Assembly: GCA_017311185.1 (NCBI GenBank)
Contig: JAESUZ010003395.1
Coordinates: 868,001 to 932,000 of the forward strand
Source of the DNA: Proteles cristata cristata
Taxonomy: Eukaryota > Chordata > Mammalia > Carnivora > Hyaenidae
Length of the DNA: 64,000 bases
Reading direction: 5' to 3'
The position numbers were made by a program, and so were the translations under genes. Shown piece after piece: positions 35,531 through 48,559 of this stretch. The notes under the pieces were generated by a model, which worked only from the letters and a program-made list of their open reading frames with translations, searched no databases and was not told the origin of the DNA. The first letter of the stretch is position 1, and each line of letters opens with the position of its first letter.

Positions 35531-35797
35531 AAAAATTTTTGGCTTCAGTGATACTAGATGCCACCTTTATTATATACTAAACTTCCATATATACTTGAGT
35601 TCATTTCTGTATTTTCTACTGAATCCTTTTGGTTTGTCTAATTATGTTTTATTATTATACTAGTGCATTACTGTCTGAGGCTTTGTAATATATTTTAGTA
35701 TTTGATGAGGCTTTGTGCTTTCTTTTTCAGTGTTATTCTAGATATTCATAGTTTTCTATACTCTTTTGTTTAGCTTCATTTAAAAAATACATGTTGG

Positions 35798-36014
35798 GGG
35801 CGCCTGGGTGGCTTAGTCGGTTAAGCGTCCGACTTTCACTTAGGTCATGATCTCGCGGTTCGTGGGTTCGAGCCCCGCGTCGGGCTCTGTGCTGACTGCC
35901 AGCTCAGAGCCTGGAGCCTGTTTCGGTCTGTGACTCCCTCTCTCTCTGGCCCTCCCCTGCTCACGCTATCTCTCTTTCTCTCCTAGAAATAAATTAAAAA
36001 AATATTTAAAAAAA
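35798..36014 (+). mobile_element. CAN-SINE, young type, with perfect TSD
   Basis: Near-consensus young copy flanked by 'aaaaaatacatgttgg' at 35782-35797 and 36015-36030. Confidence 0.96.
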
Positions 36015-38989
36015 AAAAAATACATGTTGGCATTTTTATTGGAATTTTGTTGAATTTTCTAATTAACTTGAGCAAGTCCTAATATCATTATGCTATATAG
36101 ATGTTCTTCAACAGCAAGGAATGTTTTTGTATTTCATCAGTTTTACATTTGTTATCTTCTTGAGTATTTTCACTCTTTCCTCATATTAAGTTTTTCCCGT
36201 TTCTTGCTATGCTTATTCTTAAATTTTAAACCATTTTTGTTGGTATGGTCACTGCTATTTTACTTTACTATTTCACCTTCTAAGTGATTATTTGTGTACA
36301 TGAATGTTGTTGAGTTCTATATATTCATTTTATATCCTGTTAATTTACTGACTTTGAGGTAGTCTTAGTAATGATTATCTAGGGTTTTCTTAGGAAACAT
36401 TTCAGACACAAGTAAATAGAGTTGTCATTCAGTTCTTAATCTCTGATTTCTTTTATCTGATTGTATTGCTAGTACATCCGATATGTAGTAAATAGTAGTG
36501 AAGGTGAGTATTACCCTCACTTCTTCCTGATCTTAATAGAAATGCCTGACTTTAACCCCATTAAATGTGATGTTGGCTTTAGGACTAAGGTATACCTACA
36601 CATATGTATGTGAGTGTGTGCCTGTGTGTGTCCTTATAGTCATATTAAGGAAATGACCATCAATTCCTATGTCCTTGGGTGGATTTTTTGTTTTTATGGA
36701 ATGGGTACTGAATTCCATCAAAGATTTACTTAATAATCATACATTTTTCTCAGATGAATTAATATGGTGTGATATAGCGCCGTGCTTCTCATATTAAACC
36801 AACCTTAGTTTCCAGAAATGAATCCCACTTTGTTATAGGACATTATTTACTTAATATGGTGTTGAGCTATGTTCACTAAGATTTTATGTTGTATTTTCAT
36901 ATAGGTATTTATAAGAGACGCTGATCTGTAATTTTCTCTTTTTGTACTTTTTTAAAAATCAGATTTAGGTATCAACATTATACTTCATAAAAAGAATTCG
37001 GAAGTTTTACTTTATTTCCTGTATTCTAGAACCATTTCTATTAAATTAGTACCATATGGTTTTTGAATATGAAGCCATCTGGTTCTGCTGTTTTTCTATG
37101 AGGCAGTTTCTTCTAACTCTACTTTTTCCTATGGAACTGTTTAAGTTTTTTATCTCTACTTGGGTCAATTGTAATAGTTATCCATTTCTCTAGTTTTCTA
37201 AATGTATTTGTATGGTGTTATGCATGGTAGTCTCTTATGACATTTAAGTTTCTTCTTCAATGGCTGTTTCCTTCTAGTTATTTTTTATTATTTCTTGCTT
37301 CCTTTTTTCTACCTTAATTAATGTGTTTATTTTTCAACTCACTTGGATTCTGATTGATGAATAAGAAATATTTTCCTTAATTTCTGATCTCATTAATTTC
37401 TGATTTTGCCTTTATTATGTCATTTCTTATCATTTTTTTAATTTTACTCTTTTCTTCTTTTACTTAGTCTTCAGTTTCAGATCTATTTCACTTATTTTGA
37501 TTAAAAATTGTGTTATTTCTCCTAGTGCCATGATTTTTCCTCTGGTCACAGCTTTATATTGTACTCATCAATTTTAATATATTTTTATTTTCTTTATTTT
37601 TTAGAAGGTTTATATTTCTTCTTCACCAAAAAGTTGTGCAGCAGCAGGTTTTTAATGTAGAAGGACCTTTTTAAAATTTTTGTTATTAAATCCTAGACAA
37701 GGATTTTTTTTTTTTTAATTCTGTTATTAAATCCTAGACCATCTTGTAACAAGATGGTCAGGATATTGTTTGTGATAATTTTACTCTTTGGAATGCCTGG
37801 AAGCCTTTGTTGGTGACTTAGAAGAAGGTCAGCTTTTGTCAGTATTCCATGTATGTGTGAGAAAAAGATAGTCTGTATTCTCATAGAGCAAAGTTTAATA
37901 TCTGTCCAAAAGATCTACCTTATTGACTATATTATTTGTGTCATCTATACCTTTACTTAGTTTTTGTCCGCTTGATTTGTTTTGACCAAGAGTGGTGTTT
38001 AAAAATCTTCTGTTATTAGAGTGTTTCTATGTGGCCTCAAGGGCCAGAATTAAGTTTGATAGTTTTTGTTTGATAAAGATAATTGTTGTGCTGCTTGATA
38101 AATATGCATTAGTGATATTTGCTCTGTTTCATATGTGTTTTCTTTGATCTTATTTTTTAAGGTTTCTTTGGACCGAGAGACTATTTATGAGAGCTCATGT
38201 TTTTGCTGTAGTGATTGCCTTGGTATCTATACCTTTTAAAGATGCTTTTAGCTCACTTTATCTATATTTAACCTTTTATTGCTACTATAATAGTCTTTTA
38301 TGGCCCTTTTTACTTCTCCTTACTACTAATTCACTATTGTTTATTTTACTTTCCTCTTTCCCTTAATGTTGTTTTCTTACATTTTAGTCCTACTACTTTA
38401 CCTTGTCAGAACATAGGTCATTTGTATATTCTTCGTGTATCACCAGCCTTGTTTTGGTCTTATATATAATTAAGTATCTTAAATGCTCATCTTTCCACCC
38501 TTTTGCCAAAGTTACCTACTCATCTTTAGCTTGGATGAAACTAATCTTTTAGTAGCTTGATTGCTTAAGAAGTGCCCCTGGGTATGAAATACTCTTGGAT
38601 GTATTACACTTTATCACTAGCATTGGTCATTGAGGGATAGCTTGGATGGATTTAAAATATTTAGTTCACACTTTTTTCCTTGAATTTCTTGAAAATGCTA
38701 ATCTGTTGTTGCCTTGTTTTGCATGTTGCTTGTAAGAAGTCTGCTGCTAGTTTAATTTTCTTACCAGTGTATGTTATTGTTATTTGTCTTTTTCCCTTGC
38801 TGCCTTTGGGATTTTTATTTCTTTATTCATAATGTCTAGTGGATTTACCAGGATATATTTAGAATAGATCATTTTGTATCAGTTTTCCCAGATATCTGGT
38901 GGGCCCTTTTGATATGTAGATTGCACTTTTTGTTTTCAGAAAGTTTTCTTGGATTATGATTTTAAATATTAATTCACCCTTCATGTATA

Positions 38990-40020
38990 TTTTGAATTAG
39001 AATTATGGTGAAAAGAACTTGAGCAATAAGCTGTTGAATGAAGAGGAAATACTAATGGAAAAAGAAATTCAAAAGTAGAGAGGGATGACACTGTTGAATG
39101 ATTTGGCAAGAGAAAAAGGCAAAAAAAAAGTTGACATTTATACAAGCATTATCAAACCAGTAGGGTTGTAAGGATTGAGATAAAATTGGGAAATAGACTC
39201 AAAGAGGTGTTGGGTAGGAACAGCCATTTTAGTTAAGGTGGAAAGAAAGTTTCCTGATGGGGATGATAGTCAAAGTTCTGGACAGCCCATTGGGGGCACG
39301 CTTGATGTTCTCAGCCGTTTTCATTTTTAAAAAAATGTTTTTTTAAAAAAAAACTTTCTCTAAATACTATTCAGACAAGGATGAAACTGTTTTTCCTTAA
39401 AATCAGACAGGTAATCTCACTGAGAGTTGAAATAGCTCATTGTAGATGATTTTATTCTTCTTTATCGCTGTGCCTTCATCGCATTATGTCCATTTCTTCG
39501 TAACTCATCTGATACTCTCCAAATTTGGAATTTTGAAGACTCCCAAAGTGTACACCATTTACCTTCTTTCTTTTGTCATCTTTCTCATTTTTTGTTGAAA
39601 AATTATGATATATTCTTTGAATGAAATTATGTTTCTAATTCTATGCTTCCCTGATAGCTAAGTAAGCAACATTCTCTTAGACCTAAGTTTCCTAACTTCT
39701 CTTTAGAAAGTTCACTGACTTTGAAGTATGATATGGTATTGCACAATTGATTACTGGCAGTTAGGCTTATGGGTGCTGTGATGGTGTTTGGAGAACAACT
39801 ATGCCTTTGTGATTTCATTGCTTATAATGTGGCATTACCAGAAATGACATGGAGTTGTGGTTTTGCCATTGAGTACCACCCACTTGGCTATATCTCCCAG
39901 TGTCATTAGTGAATAAAGGTGAGGCACATTAGCTAAAATCAGGGTTTGTACACATCTTTTTCACTTTCTATTTCAGAGGTGCAGGTGCTCTCCTCACCTG
40001 TAGAAGGCCACTTTGTTGAT
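38990..40020. other. Intronic sequence with no recognised gene
   Basis: A-rich at the left, with a T/A low-complexity patch near 39.33 kb. I see no assignable repeat except possible L2-like words just before the L1 at 40039. The minus frame at 39627-39818 has no supporting features. Confidence 0.4.
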
Positions 40021-40038
40021 TAGAAGCACATCATTTTT
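40021..40038 (+). repeat. L1 target-site duplication, left copy
   Basis: 'tagaagcacatcattttt' is repeated exactly at 41097-41114 and brackets the L1. Confidence 0.95.
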
Positions 40039-41096
40039 TAAAGTTTTTATTTCAACTCAAGTTACTTAACATGCAGCAAAATATTAGTTTCAGGTATAGA
40101 ATTTAGTCATTCAACACTTAATATGCAACACACAGGTGCACATGATGACAAATTCCTTCCTTAATCCCCAACACCCTTATAAACCCATCCCCCCCACCTC
40201 CCCTCTGGTAACCATCAGTTTGTTCTCTAGAGTTGAGAGTCTCTTATTTTCTCTCTCTCTCTCTTTTTACCTTTGCTCATTTGTTTTGTTTCTTAATTTC
40301 CAGATATGAGTGAAGTCATATGGTATTTGTCTTTCTGTGACTGACTTACTTCCTTAGATAATACTCTCTAGCTCCATCTATGTCATTGCAAATGGTAAGA
40401 TTTTATTCTTTTTTATGGATGAGTAATACTCCAGTGTGTGTGTGTCTGTGTGTCTGTGTCTGTGTCTGTGTATTGTGTATCTTTAAAAAAAATTTTTAAT
40501 GTTTATTTTTGAGAGAGAGACAGCACGAGCAGGGGAGAGGCAGAGAGAGAGGGAGACACAGAATGCAAAGCAGGCTCCAGGCTCTGAGCTGTTACCACAG
40601 AGCCCAACATGGGGCTTGAACCCCCAAACTGCGAGATCATGACCTGAGCTAAAGTCAGACACTTAACCACCTGAGCCATCCAGGCGCCCCTTTGCTACAT
40701 CTTTCTCCATTCATCAGTTGATGGACACTTGCCTTGTTTCCATAATTTGACTATCGTAGAAAAGGCTGCTATCAGCATTAGAGTGCATGTATCCAACTGA
40801 ATTGACATGTTTGTATTCTTTGGGTAAATAACCTGGTAGTCCAATTGCTGGATCGTAGGGCAGTTCTATTTTTATCTTTTTGAGAAACTTCCATAGTGTT
40901 TTCCAGAGTGACTGCGCCAGTTTGTGTTCCCCACCGGTAGTGCAGAAGGGTTCGTCTTTCTCTACATCCTTGTCACCACCTGTTGTTTCTTGTGGTGTTG
41001 ATTTTAGTCATTCTGATGGGTGTGAGGTACTATCTCATTGTCATTTGATTTGCATCCTCATTTCCCTGATGATCAGCGATATTGAGCATCTTTTCA
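40039..41096 (-). mobile_element. Carnivore L1, 5'-truncated, with perfect TSD
   Basis: Antisense carnivore L1 3' end: 'gtttcaggtatagaatttag', 'ccttccttaatccccaacac', 'ggtaaccatcagtttgttct', then ORF2 C-terminus ('tgctggatcgtagggcagtt', 'tgatgatcagcgatattgag'). An 18 bp TSD flanks it. A SINE and a TG/TC simple repeat (about 40433-40480) lie inside. Confidence 0.93.
40483..40690 (-). mobile_element. CAN-SINE nested in the carnivore L1
   Basis: Reverse-orientation SINE ending 'gagccatccaggcgcccc', directly next to a (TG)n-type repeat. It must postdate the host L1. Confidence 0.94.
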
Positions 41097-41114
41097 TAGA
41101 AGCACATCATTTTT
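41097..41114 (+). repeat. L1 target-site duplication, right copy
   Basis: Second exact copy of the 18 bp sequence found at 40021-40038. The sequence beyond it ('aactctgcttttacatgaag') looks L2-like. Confidence 0.95.
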
Positions 41115-41584
41115 CGTGCACCAGCTTATAACTCTGCTTTTACATGAAGTCTTTCTTGATGACTCTGGTTTATACTGATTTCTAATTTCCTTTAGCTTCT
41201 AATATGTATTTTAAACACATGAGCCCTCAAGTCATAGTTGTCACGTGTTGTCTTATGAGCTTGAGACATGTAGATATGTGTGCTTCTCTTCCTTCTTTTG
41301 TATATCTCACAGCATCTAGGTTATTGTTGCTTTTGTAATCACCCTTCAGGAAATAATTTATTGGCTTCTCAGGAGGAAAGGCCAGTCTTGATGCAATGCC
41401 TGTCATCTCTCTCTGTGTCCAGGGCACCCTGAGTCTTCAGGGCCTCTACCCCACGTTCCATGTGTCTCTGCCCCAAAGCTGCCTGGTAAGTGAAAGAGAA
41501 AGTCCCTCACAGAGAAAACAGTTCTGTATGTCAGCATCTGGAGTATGACTTAGGAAACCTGCCTGCAAGTTTTAAAAACATTTG

Positions 41585-41770
41585 CTTGACTACTGGGAGT
41601 GGTGTTAGACTAATAGTCAGGAGATGAGGTTCCAGACTCAGGCCTAACATAGAGCAGGGTCATTTTGCCTTCGGCAAATGAGTTAACCTGTGAGGACATT
41701 AGCTCTCCATTCTATAAAACATGAGGCTTTGACTGAGTGATCTTAAAATTTCCTTCTAACTCTAAAATGA
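41585..41770 (+). mobile_element. MIR relic
   Basis: 'gtgttagactaatagtcagg', 'aggttccagactcaggccta', 'gcaaatgagttaacctgtga' and 'tccttctaactctaaaatg' follow the MIR-type order. Confidence 0.6.
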
Positions 41771-41779
41771 TGTGATTCT

Positions 41780-43490
41780 CTGAAAACACATTTCCAAATG
41801 CTTAATGCTCATTGCAGAAGATAATGTTTCTTATAATGTTTCCAAAGTGTCCACTTATTGTTGCATCACTAAGGACCAAATTTAGAAAAAATACCTTAAT
41901 GATCTGGTAACAGGAATTGTAGTATCTGACCTGTGTCTGGTGGCAAAATGCTCACTTTCATCCATAGGGTAGGGTCATAAGCCTCATTAAAGCTGCTTGT
42001 TCGCTGTTCGCTAGAGGGAATTCTAACATAATCCATTTATCAGTTACAGTTTCTTGTAAGATAGAGTGCAGATGTGTGTTTGTAAAACTTTTTCATGGTA
42101 TATGCACATAATAAGGTACCATTTTTAATGGTAGCATTTCCTTTGTTGAACATTTATAAAATTGAGTCCTGGTGATAGACTTCTGTATTTCATTATCTTT
42201 GGAGTGGTACTGTATGTCTTAGCTTGATGATACCATAATATTACCAGATGGTACAGCTGGTAAGGCTACTTTAAAGTATTTTGGCGTCACATGGATAGGA
42301 TTATACTGTAGATTAAATAGCATGGTCGTGTTTATAGTCACTTGTAATGAGCAATAGCATGCACGTCATTTTCTTTTTCCTAGTGAGGTTCTGCCCTGCA
42401 TTTTTAGTTGAGCAAAAGGAGTTTGAAATGTATCCCTGTGATTTTAGTTACTTGAACTTTTAAAATTTTACGAGTTTTATGTTAATGGAATTGTTCGTAA
42501 AATACACACTTTTACTGAATTTTTTTGTATCAACATAATTTGTCATATGAATATGTTTTTAAGATTTAATACTGTGTCTGTATCTCTACTCATGGATTAG
42601 TTTTACCAACGTACTATTTGGGGATTCTTTCAGTATGATTTGTCAAATAAAAATAGAGTCAGTTCCAAATTTTATTTCCATCTAACATTCTGTAATGTGT
42701 TGATGCTGCTATGTTTTACGATATTCCAACTTATTAAATTACTTTAAAATCGTGTAAGTAATCAAATGTATTTTAGCTCTGTTATCTGACACTGAATAGT
42801 CATCCTATTACCAAAATTTATTCTTAACGTGTATATTAATATGTCTGATTTTAAATCAGATTAAATTCATATAAAAAGAAAACTTTCTTATTCAAAATAC
42901 TATACAAATGTTAGTAATATGAATATACACTACTAGAGTCTCATTGGAAGGTGGTGATGAGTGGAAAATATTGAAGAAAACAGTATAATAATTATAATTT
43001 AGAAGCCACGGTCTCCATATTTAAAATTAATATTTTGTGAAGCTTATTTCCCAGTGCTGGGACTCTGAGACAAGTGAGAACCTTTAAGTAGATAATTGTG
43101 CCTCTAGCAGGATACAGTTTTTTTAACCTTTTATTTTCAAAAATTTGAAGCATACTGAATAATAGAGAACTCCAGATAACCATCACTTTGACTTAAAAAT
43201 TAACATTCTGAAATTTTATTTTATCTGTTTTTTGGCTGAAAGCTTTTAAAACAATTATAGATATCCTGTGATTTTATCTCTAAATGCTTACGTATGCATT
43301 TTTAAAAAAGGAGGACAATTCACCGTATTATCACCAGGCTATCACATAACAAAATTAACATCATTAAAATCAGGTACAGTTTTATATGTTCTATTTTCTT
43401 TCTCCTTTCTCCTAAAATTCATTAGAAAATGGGAATACAGGAAATTTTTATTCTAATTGTACTTAAGCACTTTTTTCCTTTTTAAAAAAA
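41780..43490. other. AT-rich intronic sequence, nothing recognised
   Basis: No exon, RNA gene or assignable transposon was seen. Short frames near 42992-43186 and 43268-43456 have no supporting evidence. Confidence 0.45.
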
Positions 43491-43495
43491 TTTTT

Positions 43496-43702
43496 GGGGC
43501 GCCTGGGTGGCTCAGTTGCTTAAGCGTCTGACTTTGGCTCAGGTCATGATCTCATGGTTCACGGGTTCAAGCCCCACATCGGGCTCTGTGCTGAGAGCCA
43601 GCTCAGAGCCTAGAGCCTGTTTCGGATTCTGTATCTCCCTCTCTCTCTGACCCTCCCCTGCTCATGCGGCCTCTCTCTCAGAAATAAATAAAACATTAAA
43701 AA
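43496..43702 (+). mobile_element. CAN-SINE
   Basis: Well-conserved head 'ggggcgcctgggtggctcag' and body, with tail 'aaataaataaaacatt'. It is close to consensus. A TSD was not clear because the flanks are T/A-rich. Confidence 0.94.
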
Positions 43703-43944
43703 ATTTATTTTCTAAATTTTTTATTGCAGTAGACTTCTTTGCTATAATTTCCCTTTCTATAAATTGAGTCACATAGATCATGTGATCTCTTGGACCCTTT
43801 TAGCTCTCATAGCCTCTGACCTCCTGGACAGGACTGTTTGTAAGCTACAAATCTCACTTAGGAAACTACTGGTACAGAGCCAGGTGAGCGTATTTCTCTC
43901 AGTTAAATAAATGTCCATCAGGAGAGTGAGTTTCTAGTCTTGTA

Positions 43945-44050
43945 TAAAAGAAAACAGAGGTTGTGTTTTATTCACTGATGTGTATCCAGCAGCTGGCACA
44001 GAGCAGGGCATATAATAAGCACTCAATAAAGAAATGATGAATGAACAGTG
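43945..44050 (+). mobile_element. L2 3' end relic
   Basis: 'gatgtgtatccagcagctgg', 'cacagagcagggcatataat' and 'aagcactcaataaagaaatg' match the L2 terminal region. Confidence 0.65.
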
Positions 44051-44292
44051 AGTAATTGAATAGGTTAATGCATAAATGAATTGATTAATTAGTCATTCAA
44101 TGTTCAGGAGTAACAGGTAAAGCCAACCAAGTAGAGCTGGAGAGTACAGCCACGTACAGCAACTAAATTCCTCCTGGGAGGAATCTATCCAGTGTCAAGA
44201 GATCATTGGTATTTTATATTGCCATTATCAGTGTTTTCTTAGTAATAGAGCTCTGCCAGCATGTCTGTGAAGAGAAACTGAGAAATAGGGGC

Positions 44293-44717
44293 TGCTCTGG
44301 GTTGAATTATGTCCTCTTAAGAGATGTTGAAGTCCTACCCTCCAACATCTGTGAATGTGACCTTATTTGGAAATAGGGTCTTTTTGAGTTACCAAGAGGT
44401 CATTAGGCAAGGCTCTAATCCAGTATGGCTGATGTTACAAAGTTGGGCATAGAGACGGACCAGACATGAAGAGAGGAAAGACAATGTGAAGAGATAGGAA
44501 GAATGCCTCCTCTAAACCTTGGAGCCCCTCAGATCACCTGAAGCTAGGAGAGAGGCATAGAGTAGATTACGTCTCGCATCCCTCAAAAGGGGCCAACCTG
44601 CAAACACCTTGATGGCAGACAGGTAGCCTCAAAGACTGTGAGATGATACATTGCTTATTGTTTAAACCACTCAGTTTGTGATACCTAGTTATATAGCAGC
44701 CCAGCAAGACTAATACA
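44293..44717 (+). mobile_element. MLT1-like (MaLR) solo LTR
   Basis: Landmarks in order: 'gttgaattatgtcctcttaa', 'atgttgaagtcctaccctcc', 'gaatgtgaccttatttggaa', 'aggtcattaggcaaggctct', 'gtagcctcaaagactgtgag' and 'ccactcagtttgtgatacct'. This is the layout of an old ERVL-MaLR LTR. No internal retroviral genes adjoin it, so it is a solo LTR. The subfamily is uncertain. Confidence 0.7.
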
Positions 44718-45056
44718 GGGACATAGACAAATCTTTCGGTGGAAGCTGAGATAATAAAATTTCCAAACAATTTTAATAAAAACTTCAGGCACCAAGATAG
44801 GGTGAAAAAACTGGGAAGAGGAAAAAGAAAGAACAGAGGGGAAAGAGAAGTACCCTAGGGTATTTTTATTTTGCCTAAGGCCACTCCAGGCTGGCCAAAT
44901 GACTTAGTGTTTCTAACATGATTTGTTCTTAAACGTGGGATCTCAGCATTCTTGAGATCTCACAGATTCTTACGGATTCTTGACCGTGTGTGGTGGAATG
45001 AATCTCCATGATAATAGACCGCTTGCCTATTCTGGTACTAAATGCCCTTGTTCAGA

Positions 45057-45252
45057 GGCACCTGGGTGGCTTAGTCGGCCTAGTGTCCGACTCTTGATTT
45101 CAACTCAGATCATAATCCCAGGGTCATGGATCGAGCCCTGCATTAAGCTCCCACATTGAGCATGGAGCCTGCTTAAGATTGTCTCTCCTTTTCTCTCTCT
45201 CACTCGCCCTCTGCCATCTCCCGTGTTCACTCTCGAACGAACGAACGAACGA

Positions 45253-45283
<31 letters not shown>

Positions 45284-45313
45284 GAGAAAGAAAGAAGCTT
45301 TCAAAAAAATAGT
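45057..45313 (+). mobile_element. CAN-SINE with expanded tetranucleotide tail
   Basis: The older subtype ('gactcttgatttcaactcag') ends in a compound (GAAC)n(AAAG)n tail. An 11 bp TSD, 'ccttgttcaga', lies at 45046-45056 and 45314-45324. Confidence 0.93.
45235..45283 (+). repeat. (GAAC)n(AAAG)n microsatellite in a SINE tail
   Basis: About four AACG/GAAC units pass directly into about eight AAAG units. It grew from the SINE poly(A) tail. Confidence 0.95.
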
Positions 45314-45439
45314 CCTTGTTCAGAATCAGAAGATATTTAAAAAGAGTGGTTTACCTTCTCCTAATCCCAGTCCAAAAGGTTTATTAGAAAAAGATGGCAA
45401 CTATTTGCATAACTTTCAATACAGATTCAGCGTAGAAAT

Positions 45440-45690
45440 ACTTTTGAGGGTTTGAGGATATGAGCTCTGGAATCAGATTCCCTGGCTTTGAGTTCTGGCC
45501 CTGCCTCCTACTAGCTCTGTTTTCTTTAACATATTATTTTACCTGCCTGCGCTCTGTTTCCACATCTAAAAATAATAAGAGAACCTTCCTCAAAGAGGTA
45601 TTTTAAGAATCAAATGATTTACAATGTGAAAGGCCTAGGCAAACATCAGGCACATAGTAAGTACTCAGTGAGTAATAGCTAGAAAGTATT
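45440..45690 (+). mobile_element. MIR, nearly full length
   Basis: 'tgagctctggaatcagattc', 'cctggctttgagttctggcc', 'gcctcctactagctctg', 'catctaaaaataataagaga' and 'caggcacatagtaagtactc' cover almost the whole MIR consensus. Confidence 0.85.
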
Positions 45691-45699
45691 TTTATTATT

Positions 45700-48500
45700 T
45701 TTATACTTATGATGAAAGAATACTATATCTTATTTTGCTCTCCCAGAATTCATTGTATTCATGAAAAAAAGATATAATGGTGTTCTGGCTAGATATTAAG
45801 AAGGTGGCAATGAATTAGATTTAATAAGCATAGTTCTCTCCATAGTTCAATGATAGATGTCCCTCAAGTTGTAGGGAATAGAACATCCAGAGTCTGTTTT
45901 CTATGTAAGTGAAAAGATTATACATTTTAGGAGTGTGCATGCACTATAAATAGAGGACGGCCCATTTAACAAATTACCTGTCCCTAAGAATATGGTTCCC
46001 AAGAGAGTTAATGCTGTTGAAAAATTAGTGTTTTCCTATAATCAATACAAGTTTATTGAGTGCTTACTGAGTCCCATTGGTCATATTATTTCTATTTCTG
46101 GAGGCTAGGTGCATCCATGACTGGGGAATATTTGAGCATCCTGATTCACAAAAGGCTATCTATAGGGGTTTTATTTTGTTTTGTTTTGTTTTTAGTTATT
46201 ATGGGAAGCTGGCATTTTTGAATTCTGAATCAACTCATTAAGCTCCATAAATTGGATGGGTTAAGAGGTATCCCTGTTTAGAGGCTATTAAAACACGCGG
46301 AACCCCAAGGGACTGTGCACATAAGAATGGCATTGGTGTTGGCAACCTCAAATACTGTCTTTGAAATCATTGGAATTTATAGTTAAAGTAGAACAGGGTG
46401 GCTATTTTGAATGTTGGATAGCTGTGTTTTATGTAGATATAGCTTCCATGTGGTGAACCTGTTTGTAATATTATAGCATGACAGTTAAATTATATCAGCT
46501 AACATTTTGCAAGTATCTACTATTTACAGATATACCAAGCACTGAGAATGCTTACTGACATGTTGAAAAGTCTTAAGTTCAGATTTGATTCAGACAAAAA
46601 GGAAGACCATAAATTGGATGCAATTCAGATTCTCTTCCATTGCCTATTTATTTTGTTAAAGGACAGACACAAATTATGTGCTTTGATACCACATCGGAAA
46701 TTAGAAAGAAAGGGTATTATAGGTTCTTTCATATAATTGTTGAGAACTTGTATCAGAAGGACAAATTGGAAAGAGACTATAATTGGAAAGGTTTCCTTTT
46801 GTGGGTGAAAGCCATTTTTAGTAAAGAAGCGATTGCTAGCATATGAACTATTCAGGGAATTTCCCCCAAAGTTTGGAAAGCATATTAAGTCACAGCCCTA
46901 TTTGATCAAATAGGCTTTCACATAATGCTAAAAAGAAAAAAAAAAAAAACAAGTTGGAATAGAAAAGCAGGTCATGGGTTCAAAATGCTAATATCATTTA
47001 GAATGCTGCTAAGTGCCTCTCAGTATTTTGTTATGATGCTTGAATTTACAGTTCCATTTAAAGGAGCCATAGACTTGAGCCTGATGGAGCCGTAATGCCG
47101 TAAAGAGATGATGATAAGAGCCATCGCTCGTCTGCTGTCTCTTCATATGTTAACCTCATGGATGTGTCTTTAAGTCTCTCACTCTCAGTGACTGTTACAT
47201 ATAAAGAAACCAGGATAAAATTCCATATTTGAAATAGAGTAGGTAGTTATGAGATCTAAGAGGGAAAAACCTCCAACACATAAAGCACATTTCTTTTTAA
47301 GAATAATCGCATGTTGCAGCCATCAGAATATAGAAGTGGCAGACTTTTTACAGCTCAAATAAGGTCAGACCATAGTTTTGAAATATATATCTTCATGCTC
47401 ATTCTAATAAGCATCACGTTTGAAAAGTAAGTCAGCACCTTTTAAAAGTTGCATTATTTAGTCTTGACTGTGTAGTGGTCATGCTACATTACTGGCTGAA
47501 ACCAGAAGAAGAAGAAGAATCGAAAAAAGAAGCTGAAAAACAAAAAAAAAGTGCAGGACAAGAAAAGACACAGATTTATATCAAAATGTAGTAGCACCTA
47601 CGAGGTTACACGTAGGTTCTTAACAAACACGAGTGATGTTTGCAAACAGAGGCATGCTGCTTACACATCTCATGCTTCATTCCTGTTTCGGCATTAGGTG
47701 ATTTTCATTAGTCCATAAGCTCTTAGTTTACTGTGAAGATTTTCACGTTATCGTATCTTGTTGAAAGAATAGGGAAATATTATACCTCATTCAAATGAGA
47801 TAAATGCTGGCTTTTTAAAAACGAGCCTTTAAAGTCACTGAATAAGTCTGTATGTTCTTGCTAGAGTCTTAAGAATGTTTTTTTAAGTTTCCACTTTAAA
47901 AACTCATGAATAGTAACTATCTCCCTCCATAGTATAATTTCCAGTGAGAGCTGGAAGGCCACATTTCTTGATACAGCAAGGTGTGCCAATTAAAAAGGTT
48001 TAATTGTATAAAACAGCGTGAATTCTGATAAGATAGATTGTAAAACAAAAATTTAAGTTTTGAAAAGTGAATCCCATCTTGGGGGCTGAATGTATATCTC
48101 TAATGTATACTGCAAATGCAAAGTGGAGATAAAGTAGTAATGTGATTGGATGGGTGGTCACATCCCCCTGAGCAGTGATATTTGTTCACAATTGGGTCTT
48201 GCTTCCTCTGTCTCAACTCCACAGCCTCTTGCACCTCTTCTCCACCTGACCTCTTTCTTGTCCATCATATCAAGTGTCAAGAAATGCTTCCATTTGAGTC
48301 AGTGTGGCTGCTTGAGGCTTAGGATTCCCGATTGCCTGGGCAGCAGAAAGATCCCAGATTTGACTCTTGATGGGAAAGAGGTTCGTTACTTTTTTCATCA
48401 ACTGTGACCATGTCACTCAGTTTTGCATACACTGAAAGAACCTCTAGTTGGTGGTTGGGTGAGGGTGTTAGTCACCCATCAACCAGTTCGGTTTTGGTAC
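45700..48500. other. Repeat-poor intronic stretch
   Basis: I recognise no transposon with confidence here. A 36-codon frame rich in Glu and Lys starts at 47481, but its purine-rich sequence explains the composition and no splice context supports it. This is one of the better places to look for conserved non-coding elements. Confidence 0.4.
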
Positions 48501-48559
48501 GAAAATGAATAAATCATTTTCTTTCCCAACTACCTCTCCCCCCTCTGTTTTCTTTATTT

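Larger units (their letters stand above)
34770..38960 (-). mobile_element. Old L1, long antisense copy
   Basis: The + strand reads as antisense ORF2 through its length: 'ccttctgtcctttgattata', 'aggctttgtaatatatttta', 'ttggaattttgttgaatttt', 'gatctgtaattttctctttt', 'ctgattttgcctttattatg' and 'ttgcatgttgcttgtaagaa'. It carries many stops in all frames. Three SINEs (34988, 35346, 35798) are nested near its left end. Confidence 0.65.
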
